A stretch of DNA of 64,000 nucleotides from Mycoemilia scoparia (taxonomy: Eukaryota > Kickxellomycota > Kickxellomycetes > Kickxellales > Kickxellaceae): assembly GCA_027575805.1 (NCBI GenBank), contig JANBPU010000070.1, positions 1-64,000 on the forward strand. The letters run 5' to 3'. Under the pieces are notes generated by a model. It was given only the letters and a program-made list of their open reading frames with translations, was not told the DNA's origin and ran no database searches. Position numbers and translations under genes: made by a program. Shown here one piece after another: positions 34,265-46,200 of the stretch (position 1 is its first letter; the number at the start of each line of letters is the position of its first letter).

Positions 34265-34396
34265 ATGGCCCAAGAAACCGCTCAAGTTGAACCACCGACC
34301 GCCGCTCACTACTGCCGCAAATGTCGAGAATGGTATGTGACTGACGAAGAGTGGTCTGAGCATCTCGCAAAAGTACACCCTAACGAATTGCCCTAA
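34265..34396 (+). CDS. Microprotein with a single C2H2 zinc finger (43 residues)
   Basis: A 44-codon frame (start MAQETAQVEPP, end NELP, stop TAA). It contains YCRKCREWYVTDEEW followed by SEHLAKVH. This is C-x2-C-x12-H-x4-H, with Tyr, Trp and aromatic/hydrophobic residues at the three positions expected of a classical C2H2 finger (C17, C20, H33, H38). The ATG context GCAGCAATGGCC is strong. Codons are C-rich (GCC, ACC, CGC, CTC), unlike the surrounding AT-rich noncoding DNA. A TATA box at 33918 and TC-rich leader precede it. The frame also stays open upstream to about 34080 without an ATG, and TTATCTTTTGCAG at 34183-34195 looks like a 3' splice site. A longer spliced product is therefore possible. 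One finger alone rarely gives specific DNA binding; a protein- or RNA-binding role is as likely. I do not recognise a named family. Confidence 0.65.
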   Translation: MAQETAQVEPPTAAHYCRKCREWYVTDEEWSEHLAKVHPNELP

Positions 34397-35480
34397 ACCA
34401 GAAAGACATACAATCGCAATCGTGCAGTTAGTGATAGCAGTAGCAGAGAATCAAGCAACAGCACACATAGGCTTCTCAATAACCCTCTCCTTTCCTACCA
34501 TACACATCGTATCGAAGCCAAATATAAACATTTCTATACACCCATACGCCCCCATATATACATACATACACAAACATCCCACACACACACGCATGTGCAC
34601 ACGCTATCTTTCTCCGCCATGTTCCAAATTGAGGTTTGTTTGGGTTCAAGCTAGATTGATCCTTTTCAATCCAGTAACACAGACCCAAACATACATTTAT
34701 TGAGTGACAGAGAGAAGGAATAAGTTGGGATGCAGGAATGCGTGTGGCCAAAAACTTGTTTAATTTGGCAGCAATGACGATGGCAACGACTGATAGTGGT
34801 AGCAATAACTAATAATTTAATTGATACTAAGGGGAAGGACAGAAACTCAAAGATGTAAACTAACCACGACATAGAGGCGTTAGTGACAGACAAGGACCGT
34901 CTTAATTATAACAACGACAATAATAATAACAGCTCTATATTCCCTACTGACTGACTGATGACAACCAATAACTGCATGATTTCATACATATTCTACATAT
35001 ATTAAATCTTCCACCGGCATCTATCCCCTTCTCTAGTGTTTATTATATATACACACTTTCTAACATTTACATACAGATCTCATTTACATGTTTATGTGTA
35101 TATGTTTAAATATATATACTTTGTTCTACTTGATATATATAGTTTTGATATTGTGGTTGCTGTTGTTTCTTATATTTATATTGATCTGATATCTTCCACA
35201 CTTAACAATCTATCCAACATAAGCTAGGGATCCTCCTTCTGCTCCGTAATAACTTTTAGTAAGAGCTATTAATCCCAATATAAAGATAAAGGTAACAATA
35301 GCAGATCAACACATAAACCGATATACATATGATCTATCAGAAAATATATTCCTCGTCCATATTCATAAAGACTATTTTTGAATATACATACATATACACA
35401 TACATGCATACGAATTGGCATATTTACACATGTCAATTTATTATCAATATATGCTTCTAATTTTCTAACATGGTGAAAAC

Positions 35481-35724
35481 TCACAAGTGATCAAGTGTAT
35501 GGTAGGCAGAAATGGGTTCTCAAATTTTGGCCCAATAACCAGCCATGTTATATGTAACTCCCAAGTAACCCATTTTGCCCAAAGCCTTGTGAAATCTGAC
35601 CATATGGCCAAAGTTCACAAGGCTTTGGGCAAAATGGGTCCCCAGGAGGTTACATATAGAATGGCTCATGATTGGGTGCAAACCCTGAAAACCCATCTTT
35701 GCCTAACATAGATTTCATCACTAA
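35481..35724. mobile_element. Large hairpin (inverted-repeat) element, family 3
   Basis: Two arms of about 105-110 bp face each other around a short centre near 35600 (ACCATATGGCC). Left-arm pieces CCCATTTTGCCCAAAGCCTT and TTATATGTAACTCC reappear as reverse complements AAGGCTTTGGGCAAAATGGG and GGAGGTTACATATA in the right arm. Arms look about 80 percent alike. Single arms occur at 27595-27725 and 63595-63725. It is a foldback-type transposable element or the product of inverted duplication. Confidence 0.75.
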
Positions 35725-35741
35725 TGATGAAATCTTGCTGT

Positions 35742-35763
35742 GTATATATATATATATATATAT
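35742..35763. repeat. (TA)n microsatellite
   Basis: Eleven TA units just after the hairpin element. A similar run occurs at 35981-36004. Confidence 0.9.
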
Positions 35764-36983
35764 GTCTTTAAATGCCACTGAGTAACGGAATTTATTAACA
35801 GCAAAGTCGAAAACAACTAAAGCATGTAAATGACCAAAAAGCAATAACAGTAAAGTCAGAAGACTTGGCAATTATTATTTTTGTTTTTATTTTATTTAAT
35901 TTGTGGCGCCATTTCTATAAACATGCACATGTTTCACTTTCCGACTCCTTTTCCTCGCCTTTTTTAGGTCATCAATTTTGATATATATATATATATATAT
36001 ATATGATAGATAATATAAAAGGTAATGTGTATAAAGAAAAATACATCACAGTCCTTTCTTATTTTGCTCATAGAATAGATAAAATAAATGCAGATTTATG
36101 AAATGCAGTCTGTTAATTGATTGAATCAATAAATGTCTAGCAATCAGCTCTATCACCGACCATCGGTGTATATATAAATATACACACACACTTCAAAAAA
36201 AAGAACCAAGGATTAACTCTGTAGTTTTAAGGAGACCATTATACTTCATATAGTCCTTCATGATTGTCTTTTTCATTCTCCTATTCATCTTTTATTTGTT
36301 CTCTCTCTATATATATATATATATTATTATCCATTATTTCATTTATTTTTTTTTCTTCAATCTAATTCCAAATCCTAAAAAACTAAACAAGCCTGCACGG
36401 AATTGATTCAAATTGTGCGACTCTATTTTTCTTTTCTCATTTATTTCGGGCTTTTTGATGGATTATTCTCCTCTCTTTTTCTTGCACCATTTTATTATGT
36501 ATTTCCAATACTAATACTACTACAAGCGGTAGTAAGTACTACTTGAAATATTATTATTCTAAACAATAACAAACAAAAACATTACAAGTACAGTCAAAGA
36601 TATAGTGTTGTAGGTTATTTCCTTCTTCATACACACACATATATATATACAAAAACATACATAAGCACATACATGCATTATTTGGGAATTAATTGATATT
36701 CAAATCCCGATGTTAGTACTACCACTGCTATTACTACTGCTACTACTACTACTAACACGGGCAATTTCCTTTTAAATCAAAGCAAGGATTTTTGGGTTGT
36801 TTTTTGTTGTGGCAGTGTTAGTTCCTTGAATACCATTCTTGGTGTTATGATGCATTTTGTATTTATGGTTGGATTTACAAATTGAGATATTTATGGTGGC
36901 CTGTGTGCTTGTATTTTGACATTGAATTCATGTAAAGTGAGTGGTGGGTGTCTCTTGAATGAAGAAATGTTGTATGGCCATAA

Positions 36984-37112
36984 TATGAGAGATAATTTTT
37001 GGAGGGTGAAAGTTCACTAGTAAAACTGGACATCCATTTGGCTATGATTGCTGCCCCTATAATCACTGGCAGCCACCAAAAGTCACACTTCAAAAATTAT
37101 TACCCACACATA
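36984..37112 (+). mobile_element. MITE-like element, family 1, copy 6
   Basis: Longest copy. The ends are TATGAGAGATAATTTTTGGA and CACTTCAAAAATTATTACCC. The left interior matches copy 2 (GAAAGTTCACTAGTAAAACT). The core is duplicated slightly (GATTGCTGCCCCTATAATC). Confidence 0.85.
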
Positions 37113-37556
37113 TATCGAGAAATATAGTGGATTGTTGAATCTATAAAAGTCCAAAAATTCATTAATGACCAATTATAAGATGACAACATTTAAGTCCTAG
37201 CACTGAATCTAGAGAAGCAAACAATAATTGGATGGTTTATGACACATTAAGAGGTTATATCGGGATCCAATTTTTGTCACACGTTACATCAATAAAACCC
37301 ACAAACAAAAACAACTATATAAAAGCAATTCAAATATTTTTTTAAAGTCTTATTATTCTTTATTTTGAAAGTCAAAAAGAGAAATAATCAGCTATTCATG
37401 GAGAAATTCATATTAATGCAGCAATAACAATAATGGTTACTGCAACTACAATATAGCAATGCCAATTATACTAAAGCATTTGATGTATGTGTATATCAAA
37501 TTCAACTATCAGTTATAGACTAAAAGGAGGCAGTCCGATTATTACTATTATCATTG

Positions 37557-40448
37557 TTATACTCTACGAATAAGAGTCTTCTTTTGCTTGGATGATCCAC
37601 TATTGCCACGGTTACGACGAAGACTCTCAGAATCCCTGCCGTAGTCAAATTCAGAAGCTGAGGAGGATGGTTGTGGTGGTGTAAATAGATGCGATGGTGT
37701 TTTAGTTGTTAGTGAGCCATAACGAGAATCTTTCTCTCCAATATTTGTTTGAAGCATAGAGTAAGTTATATCGGACATATCTGAACCATGACCATTGCCA
37801 CCAGCACCAGAAGCAGTAGACCTTAACGAAGAAGCATAAGGATCAGAATTTATGTTATAACGAGAACCACCGCCGGTACTTGATAGAGGAGATGGCGTAT
37901 TTCTAACAGGCGGCTGATACTGTTTTTGGTGCGACCTAAGACTTCCACTTAATGGTTTAGATGAAGGACCAGGAGTCGAAGCCTTCGAAGAAATGGGCGA
38001 CGGCGACGATCCATTACTGCTATTATCACGACGTTTAAAGAATCCACCAAACAGTTTGCTCTTTTCATTCGACGATGATGCATTTGATTTAGGGGATGAA
38101 CTTCTTTCGGCACCACCAGGACCACTTGCTGATCCAGGCGCTGTGGGCGTGGGAACAAATTCAAACTGAGCAAGGCTCAATGGATCAACACCTTCTGGAC
38201 ATGGGTACCCCAAAATGCGATAACTATCAGAAAGATCGGCGACCTCGGTGTCGTTGTTTATTCGGATGGTGCGCAAATCCATTGATCCTACTTGCTTAAG
38301 ATAACTAGATGGGGTCAGCAACTCGGTTGATCCAACCACAACCTCACAGCCATGCTTAGCACTAATTTCATGGGCTGCCCTAACTTCTGAAAATGTCACT
38401 CCGCCGACTACAAACAAAACAACTCTTGGTGGCGGTGGTGGTGGGGATTTGGAAGATGATTCATGGCCGACACTATTACCTGATGCGCCTTGTCCAGCAC
38501 CCCCAACAGCTGAAGAGCTCATACCATAGCCACCACCAGATGTGGAACCCATTGGAGATTGGGAAGACCCATACGATGATACTGAGTCAGTACGTTTTTG
38601 CCAAGTTGGTTTGGTCGATCGCAATGAGCCTTTCATAGCTATTGTTGAGGCGGCTTCTTGAGATGCTTGCGAATTAGATATGTTGCTAAAGAAGTTACTC
38701 CACATTCCTCCACCATTACCAGCACTACTGGCACTGTTATTGTTAATACCAGTGTTTACTGAATGACCATAAGATCCAGAACCACCTGGTCGTTGCTGCT
38801 GCTGCTGATGCATATTTGCTACTGGTGGCGCAGCATATGGGAACATATTGTTATCAAGAGTTCCCTGAATCAGGTTGTCAAGCAAATGCTTGACAACTGG
38901 AACATATCGGCTCAGGTCATAGGATACATCATCATCCTCATCTTCATTGTGCCTGTTGAGAGATAGCATCTTTGAAAATGAAAACTTCGAAGTAGCTGCT
39001 GATGACGTACGGCGCTTGCGAAGTGATTGAGACAGATCGTATATCTTGCTACGGCTCATCAAGAACCTCAGACTACTAACAGCTTCAGTCTCAGCCATGC
39101 TTAGATTAAAGTGTCTAGCCAGCTGTAATATCTCCTTTTGATCAACCTTGTTCGTAAGCATGTAAATTAACAATAATCGCAATGAATTCTGGCTCTTTCG
39201 CGGACCACTGAGTCTGCTAAGCTGCATTGGGAGATCGAGGTTACCCTGGTTGTATTTAGAGCCATCAGATGTGTTCCCAGCAGCCAGATTCTGTTCCAAG
39301 GTGGCCAGGTCCAAAAGACATTGATCTTGGAATTCTTTCATGCACAGTCTCATCAAGTCAATGTGCAAGGTAAATATGTGTAATTTCTTTTGAGCTTCGG
39401 GGGCATCCATCATTGCACGCTTGAGCTGGTTGAGATCACTCGTGTTGTTCTTATTCATCCTGCTGACAATAGCCTGGTTGGTTTGCAAAAAGTGGTCAAA
39501 TTCCTCTTTGAGCTTTATCTGGGCTTCGGAAATATGCATGTAGCGGTATTTAACCCAAACCGGATCATTGGAATCGAGCGTATTTCTTGTAACCTCGCCA
39601 TTGTCTGACTTATGGACATATACGCAGTCATCTTCGATTGGCAACAGGTCATATACCATTGCTTGGTAGGTAAATTCATGGAGCAGCGGAGTTAATGGAT
39701 CGATGCTTCTGTCTACAATAAGGAAATCCACATTGGGTCTGCGTCTCGCTATTGCCCCTTGGCGAGAAAAGTGCTCCTGGAGCATCTTGGCCAGGGGTGG
39801 GGCTTTGCATGATGGGACAACGTCTTCGCTCGGTGAGAAGTATCTGATAACTGGCGCAATGTCCAAGAGATCGCACACATTTGCAATCTTTTTGACCATG
39901 AGATCAAACTCACCAAAATTGATATTAATTTTGAGGGGAGAGTATAGGCGGTATATTGGTAGGTTGGCCATCTTGGTCAAAAAGACTTTTTGGTCAAAAG
40001 TTTCGTACTCGATACACAATTCTGTTAGTGTGCTGACATGCTGGATTGCGGGGGAATCTCTGATAATCTGGAACATCTGGTCGCTCAAAGCCGAGGTAAA
40101 GTATATGTGAGCATGGCCATAGCGTTGCCCCGACGGGTTGTTTGGCCCAGGTGTAAAGTCATTTATAACTTCCCTGATAGACAACATTGATGGGGTAATG
40201 AAATATATAGCATCCTTGTCAAGGGCAACCTCGCGTCTATTTCCAAACTTTTCGAAACGGACTATTCTGTTTTCGGCCAGTTCGGATGTGTTCAAGGCGG
40301 TCTTTAGGACCTTGATGGATCTGGGGTCCATGACCAGTACCTTGTAGTCATTCTTGGCCTTGATGTTCTTGAAGGCCTTAATGAATTCGTGGCGACGCAT
40401 TTCGGTTAGCGACAAGCCCCCGGAATTATTACCACGGCCTGAATTCAT
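37557..40448 (-). CDS. SEC1: Sec1/Munc18 (SM) family protein, Sec1 type
   Basis: A single-exon frame of 963 residues. SM proteins clasp syntaxin/SNARE bundles and are needed for fusion of secretory vesicles at the plasma membrane; Sec1 is the exocytic member. Family marks include YKVLVMDPRSIKVL near the start, YFITPSMLSIREVINDF, and VDRSIDPLTPLLHEFTYQAM...DLLPIEDD, which matches the Sec1/Munc18 signature better than Sly1, Vps33 or Vps45. A Gln/Gly/Ser/Pro-rich insert (about 550-685) sits just before the last core strand (RVVLFVVGGVTFSEVRAAHE). About 200 disordered residues follow the core, ending in a basic KQKKTLIRRV. Yeast Sec1 is about 720 residues; the excess is the insert plus this tail. 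It is divergent from exportin-T across 2.8 kb. Confidence 0.92.
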   Translation of the reverse strand: MNSGRGNNSGGLSLTEMRRHEFIKAFKNIKAKNDYKVLVMDPRSIKVLKTALNTSELAENRIVRFEKFGNRREVALDKDAIYFITPSMLSIREVINDFTPGPNNPSGQRYGHAHIYFTSALSDQMFQIIRDSPAIQHVSTLTELCIEYETFDQKVFLTKMANLPIYRLYSPLKININFGEFDLMVKKIANVCDLLDIAPVIRYFSPSEDVVPSCKAPPLAKMLQEHFSRQGAIARRRPNVDFLIVDRSIDPLTPLLHEFTYQAMVYDLLPIEDDCVYVHKSDNGEVTRNTLDSNDPVWVKYRYMHISEAQIKLKEEFDHFLQTNQAIVSRMNKNNTSDLNQLKRAMMDAPEAQKKLHIFTLHIDLMRLCMKEFQDQCLLDLATLEQNLAAGNTSDGSKYNQGNLDLPMQLSRLSGPRKSQNSLRLLLIYMLTNKVDQKEILQLARHFNLSMAETEAVSSLRFLMSRSKIYDLSQSLRKRRTSSAATSKFSFSKMLSLNRHNEDEDDDVSYDLSRYVPVVKHLLDNLIQGTLDNNMFPYAAPPVANMHQQQQQRPGGSGSYGHSVNTGINNNSASSAGNGGGMWSNFFSNISNSQASQEAASTIAMKGSLRSTKPTWQKRTDSVSSYGSSQSPMGSTSGGGYGMSSSAVGGAGQGASGNSVGHESSSKSPPPPPPRVVLFVVGGVTFSEVRAAHEISAKHGCEVVVGSTELLTPSSYLKQVGSMDLRTIRINNDTEVADLSDSYRILGYPCPEGVDPLSLAQFEFVPTPTAPGSASGPGGAERSSSPKSNASSSNEKSKLFGGFFKRRDNSSNGSSPSPISSKASTPGPSSKPLSGSLRSHQKQYQPPVRNTPSPLSSTGGGSRYNINSDPYASSLRSTASGAGGNGHGSDMSDITYSMLQTNIGEKDSRYGSLTTKTPSHLFTPPQPSSSASEFDYGRDSESLRRNRGNSGSSKQKKTLIRRV

Positions 40449-41606
40449 GGTTTGTTGGTTAGCCTGGTAGGTGGAAAAGTAGTTTATATGTTTACAGTAT
40501 GAGGTATGAGAGGATAAGGATGAAATGCAAGAGTGTATTAGGGAGGAAGGGAGAAGAGGGCAGATGGACTAAATAAATTAGTGGGAATTAGTTGGTTTAT
40601 GTAATAAATGTGTGAGTATGACTTTATTGTTCTTCACACAGGAGAGGCTAATAGGCGCGGACAAAAAGTAAGTGCTTTAGCTAGATAGATAGGTGGGTGG
40701 ATGGATAGATAGATAGAAAGAGAGAGAGAGAGCACAAGACTTAAAAGAAAGATCCAACGCAGCTTGATATTCAAATATGTAAACGTCGGAAGCAGTGTGG
40801 TGATGGCAGGTGCCTGATTCTTGGCTTCCGCTGCTTTTGCTGTTGCTTCAATGGCATCCCTGGCCTTTGTTGTTCCCACAAACAAGCCGCTTCTTCTATG
40901 GAATGGTGGTGTAAGCTCTGATACGGACATTTGATGGTATAAATGGGGCTTGCCATACACTAGCACCTAATAAATAACATTTGTTCTGGGCTGCGGGCAA
41001 GACGTGGGTTGGCTCAGATACTCCGCCCACTATCCCACATTCGCTAACAGACTGTGTGTTTATTATTTTCGTAGTGAACACATTGAGTCCATGTCAACAA
41101 CCATCAGACCGGGCCAAGGCTGTGTACATTTATAATAATATTGAACGACTATTTACTTTGCCTTTCTTTGATAAATGGCAGCATGGATGTGGAGGAACGA
41201 GCGATGTGCCTGCCACGTTGTATCACGTCAATTAGTTGTAAACAGGTCTTTCTTGGGCATCGATCGCCCTTTTAATGGACACTTGACTCTTGGTGTGTAT
41301 GTATGTGTGCTGTCCCCCTCCAGCTCCCCCATGTTTCTGGCAGATGCGAGTGTGTTTAGTATCAGCCACGTCGCGAGCTTGGTTAGAAGTCACACGCTTA
41401 ACTATACATCTTGTATGTATGTAAATATGTATCTCTGTAAGTCTCCGTACTTGCTATTGGGCTTAAGGCCCTCTTTCTCCCTGCCCCTCCCTTTCTGTCA
41501 CAACGTCAATACCCTTTTGAAATAGCTAAGATATACAGGCTGGTATAGCCAGCTCTTTAAAAAGGATGTAGTGGCTGTGTCAAATTTCCCAACATACTTA
41601 GTGGCA

Positions 41607-41710
41607 TATGTATGATAATTTTTAAAGGGTGACTTTTGGTGGCCAACGATTATAGGGGCAATCACAGCCAAATGAGTGACTCTATAGCCCTTCAAAAATA
41701 ACTATCCATA
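41607..41710 (-). mobile_element. MITE-like element, family 1, copy 7 (reversed)
   Basis: Inverted ends TATGTATGATAATTTTTAAA and CCTTCAAAAATAACTATCCATA. The core reads as the complement (CTTTTGGTGGCCAACGATTA then GGGGCAATCACAGCC), so orientation is opposite to the other copies. Confidence 0.85.
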
Positions 41711-43031
41711 TGAGGACTGGCCAAGCGGGCATTTGTAAATGTTGCTACTAGAACCACGCCAGGTTGGGTTGAGGTAAAAGACACTCACCATGGATGATAG
41801 TGGTTGTGATAGCTGGTTAGACAGGTATGCAGAAATGGTAAACAACCCTTGCTGTTGCGTCCAGGAGCGTTGTGCTGCAGATCCCTCGTTTTGTTTCTAT
41901 AAAAATAGAGCCACGGGCTGCATATCTTTTAGAAGATCAGTTGTCCGTGACTATTTCCGCAAAGAAGCGCTATAGAATCAAATTTATATGGAGGGTCATA
42001 TCAGAATCCGAGTCAAATTTATTGTAGATATTGAGTATCATAATAGTAGGAACATAAAGACTATCCCACAAGCCTCAATCATCAACATCTTCGTGAATTT
42101 TTAAAGCAGAAGCAAGTTGCTAAAATTCCCATATATTATTTAAAGTAGTGCGTGGGAGAGAATGAAGCCAGAGAGGCCTTCTGGAAAACAACATCTTTAC
42201 AGACTGGACAGCTCATCACAAGAAAATGGGGTATGGGGCATCAGCAACAAAAAAGGCTCCAAAGTAGCCACAGAATCCAGCCTATGCAATATTTTTGGCT
42301 TGGTCGTCGTTTTTGCCTTTTCATGTGTGTGCGAACTGTGTGCATAATAACGGTGATTGAAAGATGGAGCAACGTAATCTTGTATCAAAAATCCTCTTTC
42401 GGCCATTGCCGTTACTATAGTAGCCTTTTGTCTCTCTCTCTGTGTATGTGTAGACCAACTGTGTTCCCCCCTTTCCTTCCCAACCTTCCATCTTTTTCTT
42501 TTCTGTCTATAGAAGAAAAGGTAATAGCAAATCTCTTTTTTTACTTTTTCCCTTCCTCTCTCTCGCTCAATACTTGTAAAACCATTTAGCTTTTAAATTT
42601 ATCAAGCAACAGCTGAGAGACAAATCTCTCGCTCTCTCATTGACTCATATTGTATTAGTCTTGTCACAGCAACAACAATAATAACAATATCTGCAGCGAA
42701 CGACGTCTAGTCAAAAATAAAGAACATAACCTTTTCTATCTCATACTGCTATTTTCCTCAATTTTGCCTCTTAAATTCACTCTTCTGCAGGAGTCATTTA
42801 CTACCATACTTTAAACCCACCCCAGGAGTTTCGAAAATACTCTAAATTTCATATCAAAGGCAGCCAACCACATTTTATCTGTGACTCAATAATCAATCTC
42901 TATTATAATATCTCGTGCAATTTTGGATTGCTCTTTCCCTCTCACTCTCCCCTCTCCATTTTGTGTTGGAGTTTTGTCTAAAAGTACTACCTCACCCTTC
43001 TCCTATCTATATATCTATTCATATACAGATA

Positions 43032-43038
43032 TATAAAA
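43032..43038 (+). promoter_or_regulatory. Possible TATA box of exportin-T
   Basis: TATAAAA downstream of a pyrimidine-rich region. It would place the transcript start near 43065. Confidence 0.35.
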
Positions 43039-43281
43039 CCAAATATTATAAAAAGGTATGAATTTATTTCCATGGATGCTACAATAAAGCTATTTAATTT
43101 TATTCAATTCCGTCATTGGCATTCAAGCTTCAAAAAATTTGTTATTCCCAATTAGTATTTGTAATTTGTCGATTGAGCTACACATTTTGGTCAATTGGAA
43201 AGGGATTAGCTACAGTATTAACGCATTTGAGTTTGGATTTGTTTTTCTACTGTGTAGGTTTGTCTAGAACTTGCAACAAAT

Positions 43282-46200
43282 ATGGACCAATTCGAAGAGG
43301 CTGTTAGATACGCACTTGATCCATCCGTTGATGCAAACATTAAAAGCCAGGTAAGAGAGAGAGAGAGATCGCATTTTTACATATACTTGCTTGTAGCATA
43401 TTCCATATATGCGCTATCGATACAATATTGAAAACGAATGTATGGCTGATTGATTGCATATGTAGGCGATTCAATATTGCGAGTCAGTAAAAAACTCTCA
43501 AGACGGATGGAAAGTATGCCTAGAATTGTTTGTCCAGGGCTCAACTGCACGTTCACCAGAATCTCGCTTATACTCCCTTCAAGTCATCGACAGTTCGCTC
43601 GTACATAACTCACAAAATAACCTTTCACTTGAAGATATTGGAATTCTCAAGAAAATCTTATTCGAATTCGTTGAGCAGAGATACGGAACAGAATATTATG
43701 ATCGGGAACCATTGTTCATTCTGAAAAAGCTTGCCCATACCCTAACCCTGCTGTTCCTCCAGGCTTATCCCGAAAAATGGCAATCATTCTTTGTAGATTT
43801 TGCAAAAATATCTGGCTTAAACAAATCTTCCATAACATCTTCTCCACCACAAAACAAAATTAATGCTAGGCTGACGGACTTCTTCCTCAAGATTTTGAGC
43901 TCAATTGATGAAGAAGTTGTTAATCCCGTTGTTCCTAGATCAAAGACCGAGATCGATAGAAATACAAATATAAAGGACGCTATGCGTGTCAGCGACACTG
44001 ACCTTTTGGCTGCTGCCTGGCATACTATTTTGTCGGTCGTGTCTAACGGATCGGACTCGTTTGGTTCAATCACCCCTTCATTGCAATCTGAGATTGCTAA
44101 TGAGACTTTGCGACTGATTGGTGTATATTCTTCATGGATCAGCATTACTCTGATTGTAAACGACTACTTCAAGCCGTTGATTTTCAAATTTTTCGCTGCC
44201 GATGATTTTGCTTCTGAAGCCATCAGATGTGTAGTTCGTATCATAAGCAAGGGTATGCAGCCAAATGAAAAGCTTGAGCTTGTGCGTTATCTTGGGGTTA
44301 GTAATGTAATTAACCAGTATTCTAATGGGTATGGCGATGGGGATTTCCGTAAAGACCTTGCTACCCTTGTTGCTACTTTGGGAAACGAATTGGTTGATGT
44401 ATCGGAAAAGGTCCGCCAGAAAAGCTCTCAAGAGCTTTGGAATGCTGCGTATAGCGGCGCCGAAAATATGGTGTATGTTGGATTGAGATTGGTTGCCAAG
44501 AACGAAGATCAAGAGGCAACTTTGGTTATGCTGCCATTTATAAATAATTTCATTTCCGTATACAAAAAATTGGCTACTGAGCAGCAGGAACAACTTTTGA
44601 GATTGGAGCGCCGACGTGCTGTTCTTAATCAAATCCTTCGGGATTCGATAAAAAAACTAGAATATGCAGAAGACCAAGACTTTTCCGATTACGAGGATCC
44701 CAACCACTCTTTAGATGATGCCAGTGGTGGCGACTATGGCGGTGATAATGACGAAACATTCTTCTCATTGAGACACGATTTGAGAACTGTCCTCGATGCC
44801 ATTGCTTCTATCGATTTTGATCTATTTGAGGAAACTATTATTAAAATTATCAAGCCAACTCTCGCATCCATTGGCCAATACGGGGTTTCTGATACCAATG
44901 GTCATAGCGAGCAGCCAGTTGGCTGGGTCAAGGCCGAACTTGCTCTTACACTGGTCCGTATTTATAGCGATTGGCTGGTCTCAGCAAGACCGACTAACCT
45001 TCCCAAAAAACTCACGGCACCCAGTGTTAACAGAACGCAGAGTATTTTGGCAAACACCAGGTTGCCAGAAATTATGAGATACATGATCGAAAGCAATATC
45101 AGCACATCGCAGCACCCTGCCATTTCTCCCTTGCTATTCGAGATTTGCGTTAGACAGAGCTACTTCTATTCAAAGGATGAAATTCAATACATCAAACCAG
45201 TCCTTATGGCCTTTGTTGGACCCACTGGAATTCGGTCTAGATATGGGGCCGTTCGTACACGCACATGGTACTTGTTCTACCGGTTCCTTAAGCAGGTAGA
45301 CTACACTCCATTCGCAACCGATTTGGTAGAAGGTGTCAAGGACTTGTTGACGATCCAGGCCGAAATCCCCGGTGCTGGTGCTGAAGGCTATGGTGTGTTT
45401 GACTCTCAACTCTATCTATTTGAAGCTATGGGAATGGCAATATCTGCCCAAACCCTGGACGAAGTAAAACGGGCGCAATATCTAGATCAGGTCTTTAACC
45501 CGCTGATTTCTCAAGCCACAGAGCTAGTTTCTTCCAACGTAGTTGCAAACAACCAACAAGCTTTGCTCCAGGTTCACCACATAATATCGGCAACTGGGTC
45601 ACTTGCCAAGGGATTCCCAGATGCCAAGGTCGATCCCAAGTCAATAACCCCACCAGATTCCTCACACGTGTCTGAGAGCGGCAAAGCGGCATTGAAAAAG
45701 GTCACAGAGCTCATCATTGCTATTTTGAGATCACTTCACCAGTTCTCTGTTATTCGAGAGGCAGTCAGATTCTCGTTCTCTAGACTCCTGACGGTTCTCG
45801 GTTCTGATGCATTTGATTATGTACCAAACTTTATTGATGCTATATTCCCATCATGTACGGCAGAAGAGTGGAAAGATATTTTGACATTCCTAGGCTTGGT
45901 TGCGTACAAATTCAAGGCCCATGCTGCACCCATCATATCCAGCGTGTTGCTCAGAGTTTCCGAATCGGTATTTGTATTGATCAAGAGCATTGATCCACAA
46001 CAAGGAACTGATGATGCACTACTCCAGATCGAATTGAAGTCATCTTATCTTAATTGGATCATCTCCATATTCTCTTCTTCTATGGATCCAGTTTTCTGGA
46101 CTGGTCAAAACGAGTCTGGATGGCCCATCATATTCAAACAAATTAGTGAGTGGGCATTACCACCAGGAGATAGTATAACGGCGGTCAATAGTAGCAATGG

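Larger units (their letters stand above)
34397..37556. other. Gene-poor region downstream of the micro-ORF
   Basis: AT-rich noncoding DNA of about 3.2 kb. It has three long (TA)n tracts (35742-35763, 35981-36004, 36309-36325), a large hairpin element and a family 1 MITE. The first few hundred bases are presumed 3' UTR of the zinc-finger transcript. No gene was recognised. Confidence 0.5.
40449..43281. other. Divergent promoter region between SEC1 and exportin-T
   Basis: 2.8 kb of noncoding DNA with a reversed MITE-like copy (41607-41710), a GATA/GAGA simple repeat near 40690-40733, and pyrimidine-rich tracts upstream of exportin-T (42420-43020). A TATAAAA at 43032-43038 lies 244 bp before the exportin start. 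Confidence 0.5.

Noticed and set aside
35742..36325. Three long (TA)n tracts considered as a replication origin or scaffold region
   Set aside because: Plain microsatellites; similar runs occur throughout the intergenic DNA.
43056..43257. Possible 5' leader intron of exportin-T (GTATGAATTT to TGTGTAG)
   Set aside because: It has reasonable splice sites, but the best TATA box at 43032 would place the transcript start inside it. The two calls conflict and neither is decisive.
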